Shown here: one piece after another, positions 37,570-51,328 of the stretch
How the letters are laid out: the number at the start of each line of letters is the position of its first letter
Numbering within the stretch: position 1 is the stretch's first letter
Source: Streptococcaceae bacterium ESL0729
Lineage (GTDB): Bacteria > Bacillota > Bacilli > Lactobacillales > Streptococcaceae
Assembly: GCA_029391995.1 (NCBI GenBank)
Contig: CP113924.1
Location: forward strand, 396,001 to 460,000
DNA: 64,000 nt
Direction: 5' to 3'
Translations under genes and position numbers: made by a program
Notes under the pieces: generated by a model
Seen by the model: only the letters and a program-made list of their open reading frames with translations
Told to the model about the DNA's origin: nothing
Database searches by the model: none

Positions 37570-38430
37570 CTAATATTCAAAAATTACTTTGGGAGCCTTA
37601 CGAATTTCAATAATCCAGTTGGTACCAGTTCCGATGTGGTAAAGGTCACTGAATGAATCTTGGTTTACGGCAATCCCAATGTTGACAAGGGAGTTGACAT
37701 AGGCCAAGGGTTCACCGACATTTACATCAGCAAAGCTTCTAGCAAAGACCATTGTGTTTTGGTAGACTTTTCTGTTTTCATGGTAGATAGTTATCTGCAC
37801 CTGGTCATCTTGGTCAATATTTTCTTCCTTAGCAAAGGTAAGTGGAATATTTGTCCATAAAGAACCAAAGCGAACATCTAAAACGTCGATTGATCCACGA
37901 AGGATATGATTTTCCTTAGTAGCATCGACAATGTCAAGTTTTTCAACGCTATCAAGGCTGATTACCTCACCAAGTTCTTCAAATGTTACCTCCTTACCTG
38001 CTAGGCGGGCACCGTTATAGGCATAGATATCACGCCCGTGGAAGGTGTGGCTTTCTTCAGAGTGAGGCAGGCGACTTTTAACCTCATCAATAGCACGGAT
38101 TTCAGCGATTCCCTCATAGTGGGCAATGTGTGAAATAGACCCATTGTCAGGAGTGATGATGTAGTGGCCACTTAGGGTTTTAACAGCGATACTACGGCGG
38201 TCGCTTCCAACACCTGGGTCAACGACACTCACAAACACTGTTCCTTCTTTCCAGTATTTAACTGTTTGGTAAAGGCGGTAGCTTGCCACCCAGATATCAT
38301 ATGGCGGGATTTCGTGGGTTAGGTCAGCTACTGTAATGTCATCACTTACTGAGTATGCCACCCCACGCATGGCAGAAACTGCTCCATCACCAAGACCAAA
38401 GTCAGTTTGTAAAACTAAATATTTACTCAT
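37570..38430 (-). CDS. S-adenosyl-L-methionine hydrolase (DUF62/SAM hydroxide adenosyltransferase)
   Basis: 286 aa. The family cleaves SAM to adenosine and methionine using a bound hydroxide. Motifs seen: LQTDFGLGDGAVSAMRGV, VVDPGVGSDRRSIAVKT, TPDNGSIS and TFHGRDIYA (Asp/Arg/His triad region). First gene of the operon with the ECF transporter, 12 bases before the S component. AAGGAG precedes the ATG. Confidence 0.88.
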   Translation of the reverse strand: MSKYLVLQTDFGLGDGAVSAMRGVAYSVSDDITVADLTHEIPPYDIWVASYRLYQTVKYWKEGTVFVSVVDPGVGSDRRSIAVKTLSGHYIITPDNGSISHIAHYEGIAEIRAIDEVKSRLPHSEESHTFHGRDIYAYNGARLAGKEVTFEELGEVISLDSVEKLDIVDATKENHILRGSIDVLDVRFGSLWTNIPLTFAKEENIDQDDQVQITIYHENRKVYQNTMVFARSFADVNVGEPLAYVNSLVNIGIAVNQDSFSDLYHIGTGTNWIIEIRKAPKVIFEY

Positions 38431-38575
38431 TTTTTCTCCTTAAAAATTCGTTATAGGGACAATTTTATCAAAAAATTTTACAGGTGAATATAAAAATTTT
38501 TTAATCTAGTCATAAAAATTTTAAATCATGTGTTAGAATAAGATGATATTAAATATTATGGAGCAGAAACTTACA

Positions 38576-39211
38576 ATGAGTAAAAGACCAATCATAATCG
38601 GTGTAACTGGTGGAAGTGCCAGTGGTAAAACTAGTGTTTCAAGGGCAATCTTAGATAATTTTAAAAATGAAAAAATTGCCATGATTGAACACGATTCCTA
38701 CTACAAAGATCAAGGTCATCTTGATTTTTCAGAGCGTTTGAATACCAACTATGACCACCCCCTAGCCTTTGATACAGACTTCTTAATTGAGCAGTTAAAG
38801 GAATTATCACAAGGACTTGCCGTTGATATTCCCATTTATGATTATGAAAAACACACCCGAAGTGATAAGACCTACCGTCAGGAGCCTCAAGATGTAATCA
38901 TTGTTGAGGGAATCTTGGTTCTTGATGATGTTCGCCTGCGTGATATGATGGACATCAAAATTTTCGTTGATACAGATGATGATGTAAGGATTATCAGAAG
39001 GATTAAACGTGACATTGACGAGCGTGGTCGGACTCTTGATAGTGTAATTGATCAGTACCTGACAGCAGTTAAGCCCATGTACCACCAATTCATTGAGCCT
39101 ACCAAAAGGTATGCGGATGTAATTATTCCTGAAGGAGTAAGCAATATAGTTGGTGTTGACATCATAAATACAAAGATTGCAAGTATTTTAGAAAATTCAA
39201 CCGACAAGTAA
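38576..39211 (+). CDS. udk: Uridine kinase
   Basis: Phosphorylates uridine and cytidine in pyrimidine salvage. 211 aa from ATG 38576 ([19 protein letters not shown]), chosen by alignment to lactococcal and streptococcal Udk as I recall them. The nearest GGAG is 12 bases upstream, and ATG 38558 is the alternative. The P-loop, HDSYYKDQ and [11 protein letters not shown] motifs are present. An extended -10 TGTTAGAAT (38531-38539) supplies the promoter. It diverges from the SAM hydrolase operon. Confidence 0.95.
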   Translation: MSKRPIIIGVTGGSASGKTSVSRAILDNFKNEKIAMIEHDSYYKDQGHLDFSERLNTNYDHPLAFDTDFLIEQLKELSQGLAVDIPIYDYEKHTRSDKTYRQEPQDVIIVEGILVLDDVRLRDMMDIKIFVDTDDDVRIIRRIKRDIDERGRTLDSVIDQYLTAVKPMYHQFIEPTKRYADVIIPEGVSNIVGVDIINTKIASILENSTDK

Positions 39212-39222
39212 GAGGTTAAGGC

Positions 39223-39864
39223 ATGAAATTTCACGGAAGCTGGGAGCCCTTCTTTAATCAAGAGCGGGCCAAAGACTACTATAAAAAGCTTGAGCAGAGG
39301 GTAAAAAAAGCCTATGAAGAGGAGATAGTTTATCCAACCCTAAGTAATATATTTAGGGCCTATGATTTGACCGCACCTGATGAGGTCAAGGTGGTTATCT
39401 TGGGCCAAGACCCCTACCATAATGGTCAGGCAACAGGCCTTGCCTTCTCAGTTAATCAGGGCGAGAAGCTTCCGCCTAGTCTAAAGAATATCTTTAAGGA
39501 ACTTTATGATGATTTGGGCATCATAAGGGATAACGGTGATTTGACTGATTGGGCTCGTCAGGGAGTTTTTTTACTGAATACATCCTTGACGGTTTTGGCC
39601 CATAAGCCTGCCAGCCATGCAGATATCGGCTGGACCCCCTTTGTCGAAAATACCATTAAGTACTTAAATAGTAGAAATAAAAATATTATTTGGGTTTTAT
39701 GGGGGCGTCACGCTGAAAAATATGAGAGTCTAATGGACGGGGTAATTATAAAATCTGCCCACCCTAGCCCCTTTTCAGCCAGACGAGGTTTCTTTGGAAG
39801 CCGTCCCTTTTCACAAATTAATAATATCCTCAAAGCCAATAAATGTGAGGTAATTCACTTTTAG
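39223..39864 (+). CDS. ung: Uracil-DNA glycosylase
   Basis: Removes uracil from DNA. 213 aa. The catalytic motif GQDPYHNGQATGLAFSV and the HPSPFSARRGFFG loop are intact. It starts 11 bases after udk and probably shares its transcript. Its stop codon is embedded in a cre-like site belonging to pta. Confidence 0.97.
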   Translation: MKFHGSWEPFFNQERAKDYYKKLEQRVKKAYEEEIVYPTLSNIFRAYDLTAPDEVKVVILGQDPYHNGQATGLAFSVNQGEKLPPSLKNIFKELYDDLGIIRDNGDLTDWARQGVFLLNTSLTVLAHKPASHADIGWTPFVENTIKYLNSRNKNIIWVLWGRHAEKYESLMDGVIIKSAHPSPFSARRGFFGSRPFSQINNILKANKCEVIHF

Positions 39865-39899
39865 TAATCGTTTACATTTGTGAAATTATTCTATATAAT
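39863..39899 (+). promoter_or_regulatory. pta promoter with overlapping cre-like site
   Basis: -35 TTTACA (39871-39876), a 17-base spacer and -10 TATAAT (39894-39899). AGTAATCGTTTACA (39863-39876) matches the CcpA consensus except at the first base. It covers the -35 box and the ung stop codon. Confidence 0.75.
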
Positions 39900-39942
39900 G
39901 AACTTAAGATTATGGTTTGTAAAAATAGATGGAGGAAATGAA

Positions 39943-40920
39943 ATGGATTTATTTGAATCACTAAAGAAAAAAGTTTATGGAAAAAATATTAAGATTGTTT
40001 TTCCAGAAGCTACTGACCCAAGGGTTTTGGGGGCTGTTAACCGCCTGAGGGCAGAAGGTCATATCGTTCCAGTTCTTGTTGGTAATAGGGAAGAGATTGC
40101 TGCAAACTTTGCGGACAGCGGGATTGTAAACGAGGGCTATGAAGCCTATGACCCAAGGAATTGTGGTCGCTTTGAAGAGTTTGTAAAGGCTCTTGTTGAA
40201 CGTCGTAAGGGCAAGATTACAGAAGAGGAAGCAAGGGAGCTTTTGCTGGACGAAAACTATTTTGGAATCATGCTAGTCTACATGGGTGTAGCTGATGGTT
40301 TTGTTAGTGGTGCCATCCATTCAACAGCAGATACCGTACGTCCTGCCCTTCAAATCATCAAGACCAAGCCTGGTATTTCAAGGACAAGTGGTGCCTTTCT
40401 TCTTTTAAGGGGACGAGACCAAGAGAGATACGTTTTTAGTGATTGTGCCATTAACATCAATCCAGATGCCCAAACCCTAGCTGATATTGCTGTAGCGTCT
40501 GCTGAGACAGCAAAACTTTTTGACATTGATCCAGTGGTTGGCATGTTGTCATTTTCGACCAAGGGAAGTGCTAAGTCACCTGAAGTTGACAAGGTTGTTG
40601 AGGCAACAAGGCTAGCCCAAGAAGCTCGTCCAGATCTTGCCATTGACGGGGAGTTACAATTTGATGCAGCCTACGACGCAAGTGTTGGAAGCTTGAAGGC
40701 TCCAGACAGCAAGGTTGCAGGAAAGGCCACAGTCTTTGTCTTTCCAGACCTTGAATCAGGTAACATCGGCTACAAGATTGCCCAACGTCTGGGCAATTAT
40801 GAGGCAGTAGGACCTATTTTACAGGGCTTAAACAAGCCAGTATCTGACCTTTCAAGGGGATGTTCAACGGATGAGGTTTATAAGCTTGCTTTAATCACGG
40901 CAGCTCAAACCTTAATGTAG
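39943..40920 (+). CDS. pta: Phosphate acetyltransferase
   Basis: Interconverts acetyl-CoA and acetyl-phosphate, the first step of acetate production. 325 aa from ATG 39943, which has GGAGGAAATG upstream. Longer frames back to 39880 start within the promoter. Family stretches: KIVFPEATDPRVLGA, GAIHSTADTVRPALQI and NPDAQTLADIAVASAETA. It has its own promoter and terminator. Confidence 0.95.
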   Translation: MDLFESLKKKVYGKNIKIVFPEATDPRVLGAVNRLRAEGHIVPVLVGNREEIAANFADSGIVNEGYEAYDPRNCGRFEEFVKALVERRKGKITEEEARELLLDENYFGIMLVYMGVADGFVSGAIHSTADTVRPALQIIKTKPGISRTSGAFLLLRGRDQERYVFSDCAININPDAQTLADIAVASAETAKLFDIDPVVGMLSFSTKGSAKSPEVDKVVEATRLAQEARPDLAIDGELQFDAAYDASVGSLKAPDSKVAGKATVFVFPDLESGNIGYKIAQRLGNYEAVGPILQGLNKPVSDLSRGCSTDEVYKLALITAAQTLM

Positions 40921-40947
40921 AAAGCAGGGGAAACCCTGTTTTTTTGT
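40921..40947 (+). terminator. Terminator of pta
   Basis: CAGGG-gaaa-CCCTG with GNRA tetraloop and seven T. Confidence 0.85.
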
Positions 40948-41016
40948 GTCAAAAAGATTAAAAGTCGGTCATTTTTTTATCTTTTTAAAGATTTAACAGC
41001 CAAAAAGGTTAAAAAG

Positions 41017-41054
41017 TGATAGAATGTAGGAGATTGTTAATTATTTATTAACAA
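41017..41054 (+). promoter_or_regulatory. nifJ promoter and adjacent palindrome
   Basis: Extended -10 TGATAGAAT (41017-41025), followed by the palindrome TTGTTAAT-tattt-ATTAACAA (41034-41054) at the expected transcription start. The palindrome resembles a Rex site in its outer bases, but its spacing is three bases too long. Confidence 0.5.
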
Positions 41055-41122
41055 CAACAATAATCCACTAGATTATAAAAAAAACTATAAAAAAAGAAAA
41101 AACCTCTAAGGGAGGAAATGAA

Positions 41123-44833
<3,711 letters not shown>

Positions 44834-44850
44834 TAATTTGAGAGGGCTTT

Positions 44851-45717
44851 ATGAATGAAATAAATCAAATATTTAATCCAGAATTTTGGCAGGAAATAAT
44901 CCAGCTTAATATGACCCCTTGGCGACTGGCCATGTCCATCATTGATATTGCCCTTGTCACCTACTTTATCTACCGGATTATGCGTTATGTCCAAGGTAGC
45001 AAGGTAGTAACCCTTGTTCGAGGGGTCCTCCTCTTTGTCCTTATTAGATTTGTCAGTGAGATTTTAGGACTGACAACAGTAACCTGGCTCTTAAATCAGG
45101 TTATAACCTACGGGGTCATTGCAGGAATCATAATTTTCCAACCAGAAATTAGGCGGGCCCTTGAGCAGCTTGGTCGCACGACCAACCTCCTTCGGCCAAA
45201 TACTACAGAAGAACCAACTAAAAATTATATTCAGGCCTATGAAAAAGCCTTAGATTATATGGCTAAAAGGAAAATAGGTGCCTTAATATCAATTGCTAAA
45301 AATCAAAATCTAGGTGAATTTTCAAGTACGGGAATTCCCCTTGATTCTGATATTTCAGCTGAACTTTTAATCAATATTTTTATACCCAATACCCCCCTTC
45401 ATGACGGGGCAGTAATCATTGATGGAGATAAGATTGTAGCAGCTTGTGCCTACCTTCCTTTGACCGAAAAAAGCACCATCCCTAAATCCTTTGGAACCCG
45501 CCACCGGGCTGCCATTGGGATGAGTGAAGCAACAGACGCCATAACTTTGGTTGTTTCTGAGGAGACAGGTGGCATCAGCGTTACCTATAACGGTGAATTT
45601 TATGCCGATATTTCTAAGGATGAACTTGATGAAATCTTACAAAGGGAACTCTACCAAAAGAATCAGGCACCAAAAACCTTCCTTGAAAAAATAAAGCTAC
45701 CATGGAGGAAAAAATGA
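44851..45717 (+). CDS. cdaA: Diadenylate cyclase CdaA
   Basis: Makes c-di-AMP from two ATP. 288 aa, with three N-terminal membrane helices followed by the DAC domain carrying PLHDGAVII (DGA) and GTRHRAAIG (RHR). It begins only 17 bases after nifJ with no terminator between, and is followed by cdaR and glmM in the conserved cda operon. Confidence 0.96.
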   Translation: MNEINQIFNPEFWQEIIQLNMTPWRLAMSIIDIALVTYFIYRIMRYVQGSKVVTLVRGVLLFVLIRFVSEILGLTTVTWLLNQVITYGVIAGIIIFQPEIRRALEQLGRTTNLLRPNTTEEPTKNYIQAYEKALDYMAKRKIGALISIAKNQNLGEFSSTGIPLDSDISAELLINIFIPNTPLHDGAVIIDGDKIVAACAYLPLTEKSTIPKSFGTRHRAAIGMSEATDAITLVVSEETGGISVTYNGEFYADISKDELDEILQRELYQKNQAPKTFLEKIKLPWRKK

Positions 45718-46676
45718 AGAGACTAAAGAAAATGTCCTACAACAAAAGCTTTTATGTCCTTGTTAGCCTTCTTTTTGCCCTAATTTTATTTTTCAATGCA
45801 AGCTCCATTCAATTAAAAAATAATGGAAAAAACTTAACCAATATGAGGACCTATAGCGTAACTTTACAAGACGTTCCCATTCAGGTTAAGTATGACGCAG
45901 ATAAGTATTTTATTAGTGGCTTTGATAATCTGGCGACAGTTTATTTAACCAGCTATAATCAGGTAAGGCTTGATGCTGAAAAATCAAAGGACACAAGATC
46001 ATTTATCCTGGTCGCAGACCTTACCAATGCTGCTGAGGGTACTCTTGATGTTCCCATAAAGATTCAAGAATTAGCTAGTGGTGTAAATGGACAGGTCGAT
46101 CCAGGTTCGGTGGCAATAACAATTGAAAAGAAGGCCTCAAAAAGCTTTCCTGTGACCGCAAAGATTGATGAAAAACTAATCCCTGATGGCTATAAGATAG
46201 CTAGCACAGAGATTGATAAGAGTCAGGTAACGGTCACAAGTGGTGCTGACACTCTAGCAAAGGTTGATAAGGTAGTGGCAGCTGTACCAAGTGATACCAT
46301 CTTAAGTGAAAACTATAAGGATAAGGTTGTCCTTCAGGCCATTGATAAGAGCGGAAAAACCCTGCCAGCAACCATTAAACCAGACAGCGTAAATCTTAGC
46401 GTCAATATCAAAAAACCTAGTAAACAAGTACCTGTTGTAGGTAAAATTGTTGGAAGTTTTGAAAAACCAATCACAGGATTTACTTTTGAAATTATGGAAA
46501 AAAATGCTACAATATCCGGTGATAGCGACTACTTGAATACAATCACTCAAATTCCGATTTCAATTGATATTACAGGTATCACTAAGGAAAAAACACTTGA
46601 AATTCCATTATCAATGGATAATGTTTCAATCATACCTGAAAAAGTAAATGTTAAGGTAACCCCTATAAAAGATTAA
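45714..46676 (+). CDS. cdaR: CdaA regulator, YbbR-domain protein
   Basis: Membrane protein that modulates CdaA. 320 aa from ATG 45714, preceded by GGAGGAAAAA and overlapping the cdaA stop (ATGA). One N-terminal membrane helix (SFYVLVSLLFALILFFNAS) is followed by repeated extracellular YbbR domains, each with a VxVxIxK-type strand pattern. Confidence 0.93.
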   Translation: MKRLKKMSYNKSFYVLVSLLFALILFFNASSIQLKNNGKNLTNMRTYSVTLQDVPIQVKYDADKYFISGFDNLATVYLTSYNQVRLDAEKSKDTRSFILVADLTNAAEGTLDVPIKIQELASGVNGQVDPGSVAITIEKKASKSFPVTAKIDEKLIPDGYKIASTEIDKSQVTVTSGADTLAKVDKVVAAVPSDTILSENYKDKVVLQAIDKSGKTLPATIKPDSVNLSVNIKKPSKQVPVVGKIVGSFEKPITGFTFEIMEKNATISGDSDYLNTITQIPISIDITGITKEKTLEIPLSMDNVSIIPEKVNVKVTPIKD

Positions 46677-46724
46677 GTAAAAAATTATTTAAATAAATTG
46701 TTCAAATTAAGGAGAATATTGTAA

Positions 46725-48077
46725 ATGGGCAAGTATTTTGGGACCGATGGAGTCCGCGGAGAAGCAAATGTTGAGCTGACACCTGAATTAGCCTTTAAGT
46801 TAGGTCGTTTTGGCGGCTACGTTCTTAGCCAACATGAGGAAGGGACACCAAAAGTCTATGTGGCACGTGATACCAGGATTTCTGGTCAAATGCTTGAAAG
46901 TGCCCTTGTTGCGGGTCTTTTGAGCGTGGGTATCGAGGTTTATACCCTGGGTGTCATTGCAACGCCTGGTGTTGCCTACCTGGTTAAAAAGGAGGGGGCG
47001 AGTGCTGGAGTTATGATTTCAGCCAGCCATAACCCAGCCCTTGACAATGGGATTAAATTCTTTGGAGCTGATGGATTTAAGCTTGAAGATGAGCAGGAGC
47101 TTGAGATTGAAGCCTTACTTGATGCAGATCATGACAGCCTGCCTCGTCCTTCTGCTAAGGGCCTTGGAAAGCTTCATGATTACAGTGAAGCAGTCCGCAA
47201 GTATGATGAGTTTTTGGTTAAAACAGCTGAAGGCAGCTATACTGGCATTAAGGTGGCCCTCGATGCAGCAAATGGTGCCACATCAACAAGTGTCCGCAAT
47301 GTCTTCTCAGACCTTGATACTGATTTTGTGGTCATTGGAGAAAGTCCAAATGGTCTAAACATCAATGATGGTGTTGGTTCAACCCACCCAGAAAAATTAG
47401 CTGAAAAAGTTCTTGAAACAAAGTCAGACCTAGGTCTTGCCTTTGATGGAGACGGGGATCGTTTGATTGCAGTTGATGAACTTGGTCAGATTGTTGACGG
47501 CGACAAGATTATGTACATTGTTGGTAAGTATCTTTTTGAGGCAGGAAGACTTGCTCAAGATACAATCGTTACCACAGTCATGAGTAATCTTGGCTTCCAC
47601 AAGGCCCTTGAAAACAAAGGTATTACAAGTGTTATTACCTCAGTTGGGGATCGTTATGTGGTTGAGGAAATGAAGAAAAATGGCTACAACTTTGGTGGTG
47701 AACAAAGTGGTCATATGATCTTTTTAGACTATAATACGACAGGTGATGGCATGCTTTCAGCCATCCAGCTGATAAAGGTCATGCGAGAAACGGGCAAGAC
47801 TCTTAGCCAGTTAGCTAGTGAGCTTGTTATCTACCCGCAAAAGTTAGTTAACATTCGTGTCGAAAATTCTATGAAAAATAAGGCCATGGATGTTCCAGCC
47901 ATTGCTCAAATCATCACTCAGATGGAAGAGAAGATGGCAGGCAATGGTCGTATCCTAGTTCGTCCAAGTGGAACTGAACCCCTCCTTCGTGTTATGGCTG
48001 AAGCCCCAACTGATGAAGAGGTTGACTACTATGTTGATACAATTGCTCATGTAGTTAAAAAAGAGATTGGAATTTAA
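46725..48077 (+). CDS. glmM: Phosphoglucosamine mutase
   Basis: Converts glucosamine-6-P to glucosamine-1-P for cell-wall synthesis. 450 aa. Active-site serine S101 in [12 protein letters not shown], metal loop DGDGDR, sugar-binding GGEQSGH and phosphate loop [10 protein letters not shown] are all present. Third gene of the cdaA-cdaR-glmM group, where GlmM is also a known inhibitor partner of CdaA. Confidence 0.97.
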   Translation: MGKYFGTDGVRGEANVELTPELAFKLGRFGGYVLSQHEEGTPKVYVARDTRISGQMLESALVAGLLSVGIEVYTLGVIATPGVAYLVKKEGASAGVMISASHNPALDNGIKFFGADGFKLEDEQELEIEALLDADHDSLPRPSAKGLGKLHDYSEAVRKYDEFLVKTAEGSYTGIKVALDAANGATSTSVRNVFSDLDTDFVVIGESPNGLNINDGVGSTHPEKLAEKVLETKSDLGLAFDGDGDRLIAVDELGQIVDGDKIMYIVGKYLFEAGRLAQDTIVTTVMSNLGFHKALENKGITSVITSVGDRYVVEEMKKNGYNFGGEQSGHMIFLDYNTTGDGMLSAIQLIKVMRETGKTLSQLASELVIYPQKLVNIRVENSMKNKAMDVPAIAQIITQMEEKMAGNGRILVRPSGTEPLLRVMAEAPTDEEVDYYVDTIAHVVKKEIGI

Positions 48078-48103
48078 GCCAACCAAGTAGTAAAAGTTGA
48101 TAA

Positions 48104-48148
48104 AAAGTCTGCCAGTCAAGCTAAAAGTTTTGACTGGCAGATTTTTTA
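48104..48148 (+). terminator. Terminator of cdaA-cdaR-glmM
   Basis: GTCTGCCAGTCAA pairs with TTGACTGGCAGAT and is followed by a T-run. Confidence 0.9.
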
Positions 48149-48262
48149 TGTTTTCGTGTATTCCTTTAGCAGGAGCTTGCTATTTCTTCTGATTGTCTGG
48201 GCTGAGAACTTGTAGAATTTATGGTATAATAAGGTAATTATAAGATTTAGAGGAAAATGTAC

Positions 48263-49579
48263 ATGTCAATGTTTTTAGATACAGCAAGAGTAGATGTAAA
48301 AGGTGGAAATGGTGGTAACGGGATGGTTGCCTTCCGCCGCGAAAAATACGTACCAGACGGGGGACCTGCTGGTGGTGACGGTGGTCACGGGGGAAATGTA
48401 ATCTTTAAGGTAAATGAAGGTTTAAGAACCCTTATGGACTTTAGATACAACCGTAACTTCCGTGCCAAAGCCGGAGAAAATGGGATGAACAAGGGAATGC
48501 ACGGACGCGGTTCTGCAGACCTCATCGTTTCAGTCCCTCAGGGTACAACAGTTAAGGACCCAGAAACTGGAAAAATCCTAGCCGACCTTCTTGAAAATGG
48601 CCAAGAGTTTGTAGCAGCAAAAGGAGGCCGCGGAGGCCGTGGGAATATCCGTTTTGCAACACCAAGAAATCCAGCACCAGAAGTTGCTGAAAATGGAGAG
48701 CCTGGTGAAGATAAAAGCCTACTTTTAGAGCTTCGTGTTCTTGCGGACGTAGGTCTTGTTGGTTTCCCATCAGTTGGTAAATCAACTTTATTATCGGTTA
48801 TTTCAAATGCCCGTCCAAAAATTGGAGCCTACCACTTTACAACCCTTGTACCAAATATCGGTATGGTTCGTGTTGGTGACGGGGAAAGCTTCGTTGTGGC
48901 TGATATGCCAGGACTTATTGAAGGTGCCAGCCAGGGTGTTGGGCTAGGAACTCAGTTCCTTCGTCATATCGAAAGAACCCGTGTTCTCCTTCATGTCATT
49001 GATATGTCTGGAATGGAGGGACGTGACCCTTACGAAGATTACAAGGCCATCAATGAAGAACTTGAAACCTATAATCTTCGTCTTCTTGAACGCCCGCAAA
49101 TTATTGTGGCCAACAAGATGGACATGCCAGACTCAGAAGAAAACCTTAAGGAATTTAAGGAAAAACTTTATGCTGAATTCGACGAGTTTGAAGATAAGCC
49201 AATGATCTTCCCAGTTTCAGGGATTACCCGTCAAGGTCTTCAGCCCATGCTTGAAGCAACGGCAGAACTTCTTGAAACAACGCCAGAGTTCCCAGTTTAT
49301 GATGAAGCAGACTTTGCGGTTGAAGAAGAAGCTTACTACGGATTCAATGAAGATGAGCCAGAATTTGAGATTACACGTGATGATGATGCTTCATGGATTC
49401 TTTCAGGTGACAAGCTTGAAAAACTATTCCGTATGACCAACCTTGATCATGATGAATCAGTCATGAAATTTGCCCGTCAGCTGCGTGGTATGGGAATAGA
49501 TGAAGCCCTTCGTGCCCGAGGTGCCCGCGATGGTGATATTGTTAGAATCGGTAAATTCGAGTTCGAATTTGTTGACTAA
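48263..49579 (+). CDS. obg: Obg-family GTPase
   Basis: Essential ribosome-associated GTPase. 438 aa from ATG 48263 ([15 protein letters not shown]), with AGAGGA nine bases upstream; ATG 48257 is too close to that site. The glycine-rich Obg fold, G1 [10 protein letters not shown]3 [14 protein letters not shown] and the C-terminal OCT domain are present. Extended -10 TGGTATAAT lies at 48222-48230. Confidence 0.97.
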   Translation: MSMFLDTARVDVKGGNGGNGMVAFRREKYVPDGGPAGGDGGHGGNVIFKVNEGLRTLMDFRYNRNFRAKAGENGMNKGMHGRGSADLIVSVPQGTTVKDPETGKILADLLENGQEFVAAKGGRGGRGNIRFATPRNPAPEVAENGEPGEDKSLLLELRVLADVGLVGFPSVGKSTLLSVISNARPKIGAYHFTTLVPNIGMVRVGDGESFVVADMPGLIEGASQGVGLGTQFLRHIERTRVLLHVIDMSGMEGRDPYEDYKAINEELETYNLRLLERPQIIVANKMDMPDSEENLKEFKEKLYAEFDEFEDKPMIFPVSGITRQGLQPMLEATAELLETTPEFPVYDEADFAVEEEAYYGFNEDEPEFEITRDDDASWILSGDKLEKLFRMTNLDHDESVMKFARQLRGMGIDEALRARGARDGDIVRIGKFEFEFVD

Positions 49580-49610
49580 ATTAGCTAAATTGATTAGGGT
49601 GAGGTAAGGC

Positions 49611-49778
49611 ATGGCTTTTAAGATTATTTCTAATAGGGATAAGGATGGAAACTTCGTTGTAAGTAGTGACGCTTGGACCAAGGAAAAAATTGAAGAACTT
49701 TTCGATCGATATAACCCCAACCGCAAGTTAAGGTTAGAAAGAGAAGAAGCTTTAAAAAAGGAAGCAGATAAAAAATAA
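49611..49778 (+). CDS. Small conserved-type hypothetical protein
   Basis: A 55-codon frame starting MAFKIISNRDKDGNFVVSSD and ending in charged residues (LEREEALKKEADKK). GAGGTAAGG lies directly upstream. It fits exactly between obg and phoH, 20 bases before the phoH start, so it is probably real and co-transcribed. I do not recognise the family. It is soluble and mostly helical in prediction by eye. Confidence 0.7.
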   Translation: MAFKIISNRDKDGNFVVSSDAWTKEKIEELFDRYNPNRKLRLEREEALKKEADKK

Positions 49779-49798
49779 CAAAGCTAATGGAGGTGAAA

Positions 49799-50761
49799 AT
49801 GGAAGAAATCTCTTATGAAATTAATCTCAATCATCCAGATGAAGGTATGGTTCTCTCTGGAGCTCACGACAAGCATTTAAAATATCTTGAAGATTCATCT
49901 GGTGTAAAGATTCACTACCGGAGTGAAAAAATTCAGATTCTGGGTGAGGTTTTGGAAGTTGAAAATGTGGCCCACGCCATAGAGGCCCTTCTTGTTTTAG
50001 TAAGAAGGGGCATGCAGGTTCATACTCCAGATGTTATTATGGCTTATACCATGGCCAAAAATAATGAAATAAATAATTTCATCTCCCTTTATGAGGAAGA
50101 AATTATCAGGGATGCTCAAGGTAAGGCCATCCGTGTTAAAAATATGGGGCAAAAGATTTACCTTGAGGCTGTTAAAAATCATGATATCACCTTTGGAATT
50201 GGTCCAGCTGGAACGGGTAAGACCTTTCTGGCAGTTGTTTTGGCAGTCCAAGCCCTTAAACGGGGTCATGTTAAAAGGATTGTTTTGACTAGACCTGCAG
50301 TTGAAGCCGGGGAAAATTTAGGTTTTCTTCCAGGTGACTTGCAGGAAAAAGTTGATCCATACTTGCGTCCTGTTTACGATGCCCTTTACCAGATTTTAGG
50401 CAAGGAGACGACAACTAGGATGATGGACCGGGGTACCATTGAGATTGCTCCCTTGGCCTACATGAGGGGTCGGACCCTGGATGATGCCTTTGTCATTCTC
50501 GACGAGGCCCAGAACACGACTGTCATGCAGATGAAGATGTTTTTAACCCGTTTGGGATTTAATTCAAAAATGATTGTCAATGGGGATGTCAGCCAGATTG
50601 ACCTACCAAGAAACGCTAAGTCGGGTCTAATTGATGCAGAAGGTAAGTTAGGAAAAATTAGGGCTATTGACTTTGTTTACTTTACGGCTAAAGATGTGGT
50701 AAGGCATCCTGTAGTAGCAAAAATTATTGAAGCCTATGAAGAACCTCAAGGGGAAATCTAA
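49799..50761 (+). CDS. phoH: PhoH-like ATPase
   Basis: 320 aa from ATG 49799 with GGAGGTG upstream. P-loop GPAGTGKTFLA and Walker B FVILDEAQN mark the PhoH family, whose cellular role is probably in RNA metabolism next to YbeY. N-terminal KH-like region (HDKHLKYLEDSSGVKI). It lies directly before ybeY and dgkA, an arrangement common in Firmicutes. Confidence 0.93.
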   Translation: MEEISYEINLNHPDEGMVLSGAHDKHLKYLEDSSGVKIHYRSEKIQILGEVLEVENVAHAIEALLVLVRRGMQVHTPDVIMAYTMAKNNEINNFISLYEEEIIRDAQGKAIRVKNMGQKIYLEAVKNHDITFGIGPAGTGKTFLAVVLAVQALKRGHVKRIVLTRPAVEAGENLGFLPGDLQEKVDPYLRPVYDALYQILGKETTTRMMDRGTIEIAPLAYMRGRTLDDAFVILDEAQNTTVMQMKMFLTRLGFNSKMIVNGDVSQIDLPRNAKSGLIDAEGKLGKIRAIDFVYFTAKDVVRHPVVAKIIEAYEEPQGEI

Positions 50762-50773
50762 GGCTTCAAAGAG

Positions 50774-50802
50774 TTGACATGTCCTTAATTTACGGGGATA
50801 TA
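50774..50802 (+). promoter_or_regulatory. Possible ybeY promoter
   Basis: TTGACA (50774-50779), a 17-base spacer and a weak -10 GATATA, in the gap between phoH and ybeY. Confidence 0.4.
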
Positions 50803-50824
50803 GACGAGATAGAAAGAAATGAAG

Positions 50825-51328
50825 ATGTACGTTGAAATGCTTGATGAAACTGGACAAGTTTCAAAAGAGATGCAAGAAGATATTGTAAAATTACTGGCAA
50901 GTGCAGCCCAAAAACTTGACCTTTCCGAGGAAAAGGAAATGATGATAACATTTGTTGATAATGAAAAAATTAGAGAAATCAACCGTTATTACCGGGATAA
51001 GGATGCACCAACTGATGTGGTAAGCTTGGAATACAAGCCAGAGGAAATTTCCTTCGGGGAAGATTTTGACCTGGGAGCTTTCGAAGACTTTGACAGTTCT
51101 GAGCTGATGAATGAATTTGATTCATACATTGGAGAGTTATACATTTCTATTGACAAGGCCCATGAGCAGGCAGAAGAGTATGGGCATAGCTTCGAAAGGG
51201 AGATGGGATTTTTAGCCGTTCATGGTTTCTTACACATAAATGGCTATGACCACTATACTCCAGAAGAAGAAGAGGAGATGTTTGGTCTTCAGGAGGAGAT
51301 TTTAAGGGCCCATGGCCTTAAAAGATAA
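50825..51328 (+). CDS. ybeY: Endoribonuclease / rRNA maturation factor YbeY
   Basis: Zinc metalloprotein for 16S rRNA 3'-end processing and ribosome quality control. 167 aa from ATG 50825 ([12 protein letters not shown]), the start used by relatives; ATG 50819 is two codons upstream and neither has a strong ribosome site. The metal motif [11 protein letters not shown] is intact, and the family region [12 protein letters not shown] is present. Confidence 0.95.
   Translation: MYVEMLDETGQVSKEMQEDIVKLLASAAQKLDLSEEKEMMITFVDNEKIREINRYYRDKDAPTDVVSLEYKPEEISFGEDFDLGAFEDFDSSELMNEFDSYIGELYISIDKAHEQAEEYGHSFEREMGFLAVHGFLHINGYDHYTPEEEEEMFGLQEEILRAHGLKR

Noticed and set aside
41034..41054. Rex operator upstream of nifJ
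   Set aside because: The consensus has 18 bases with a four-base centre. Here the arms are three bases further apart and lack the G of TTGTGA.
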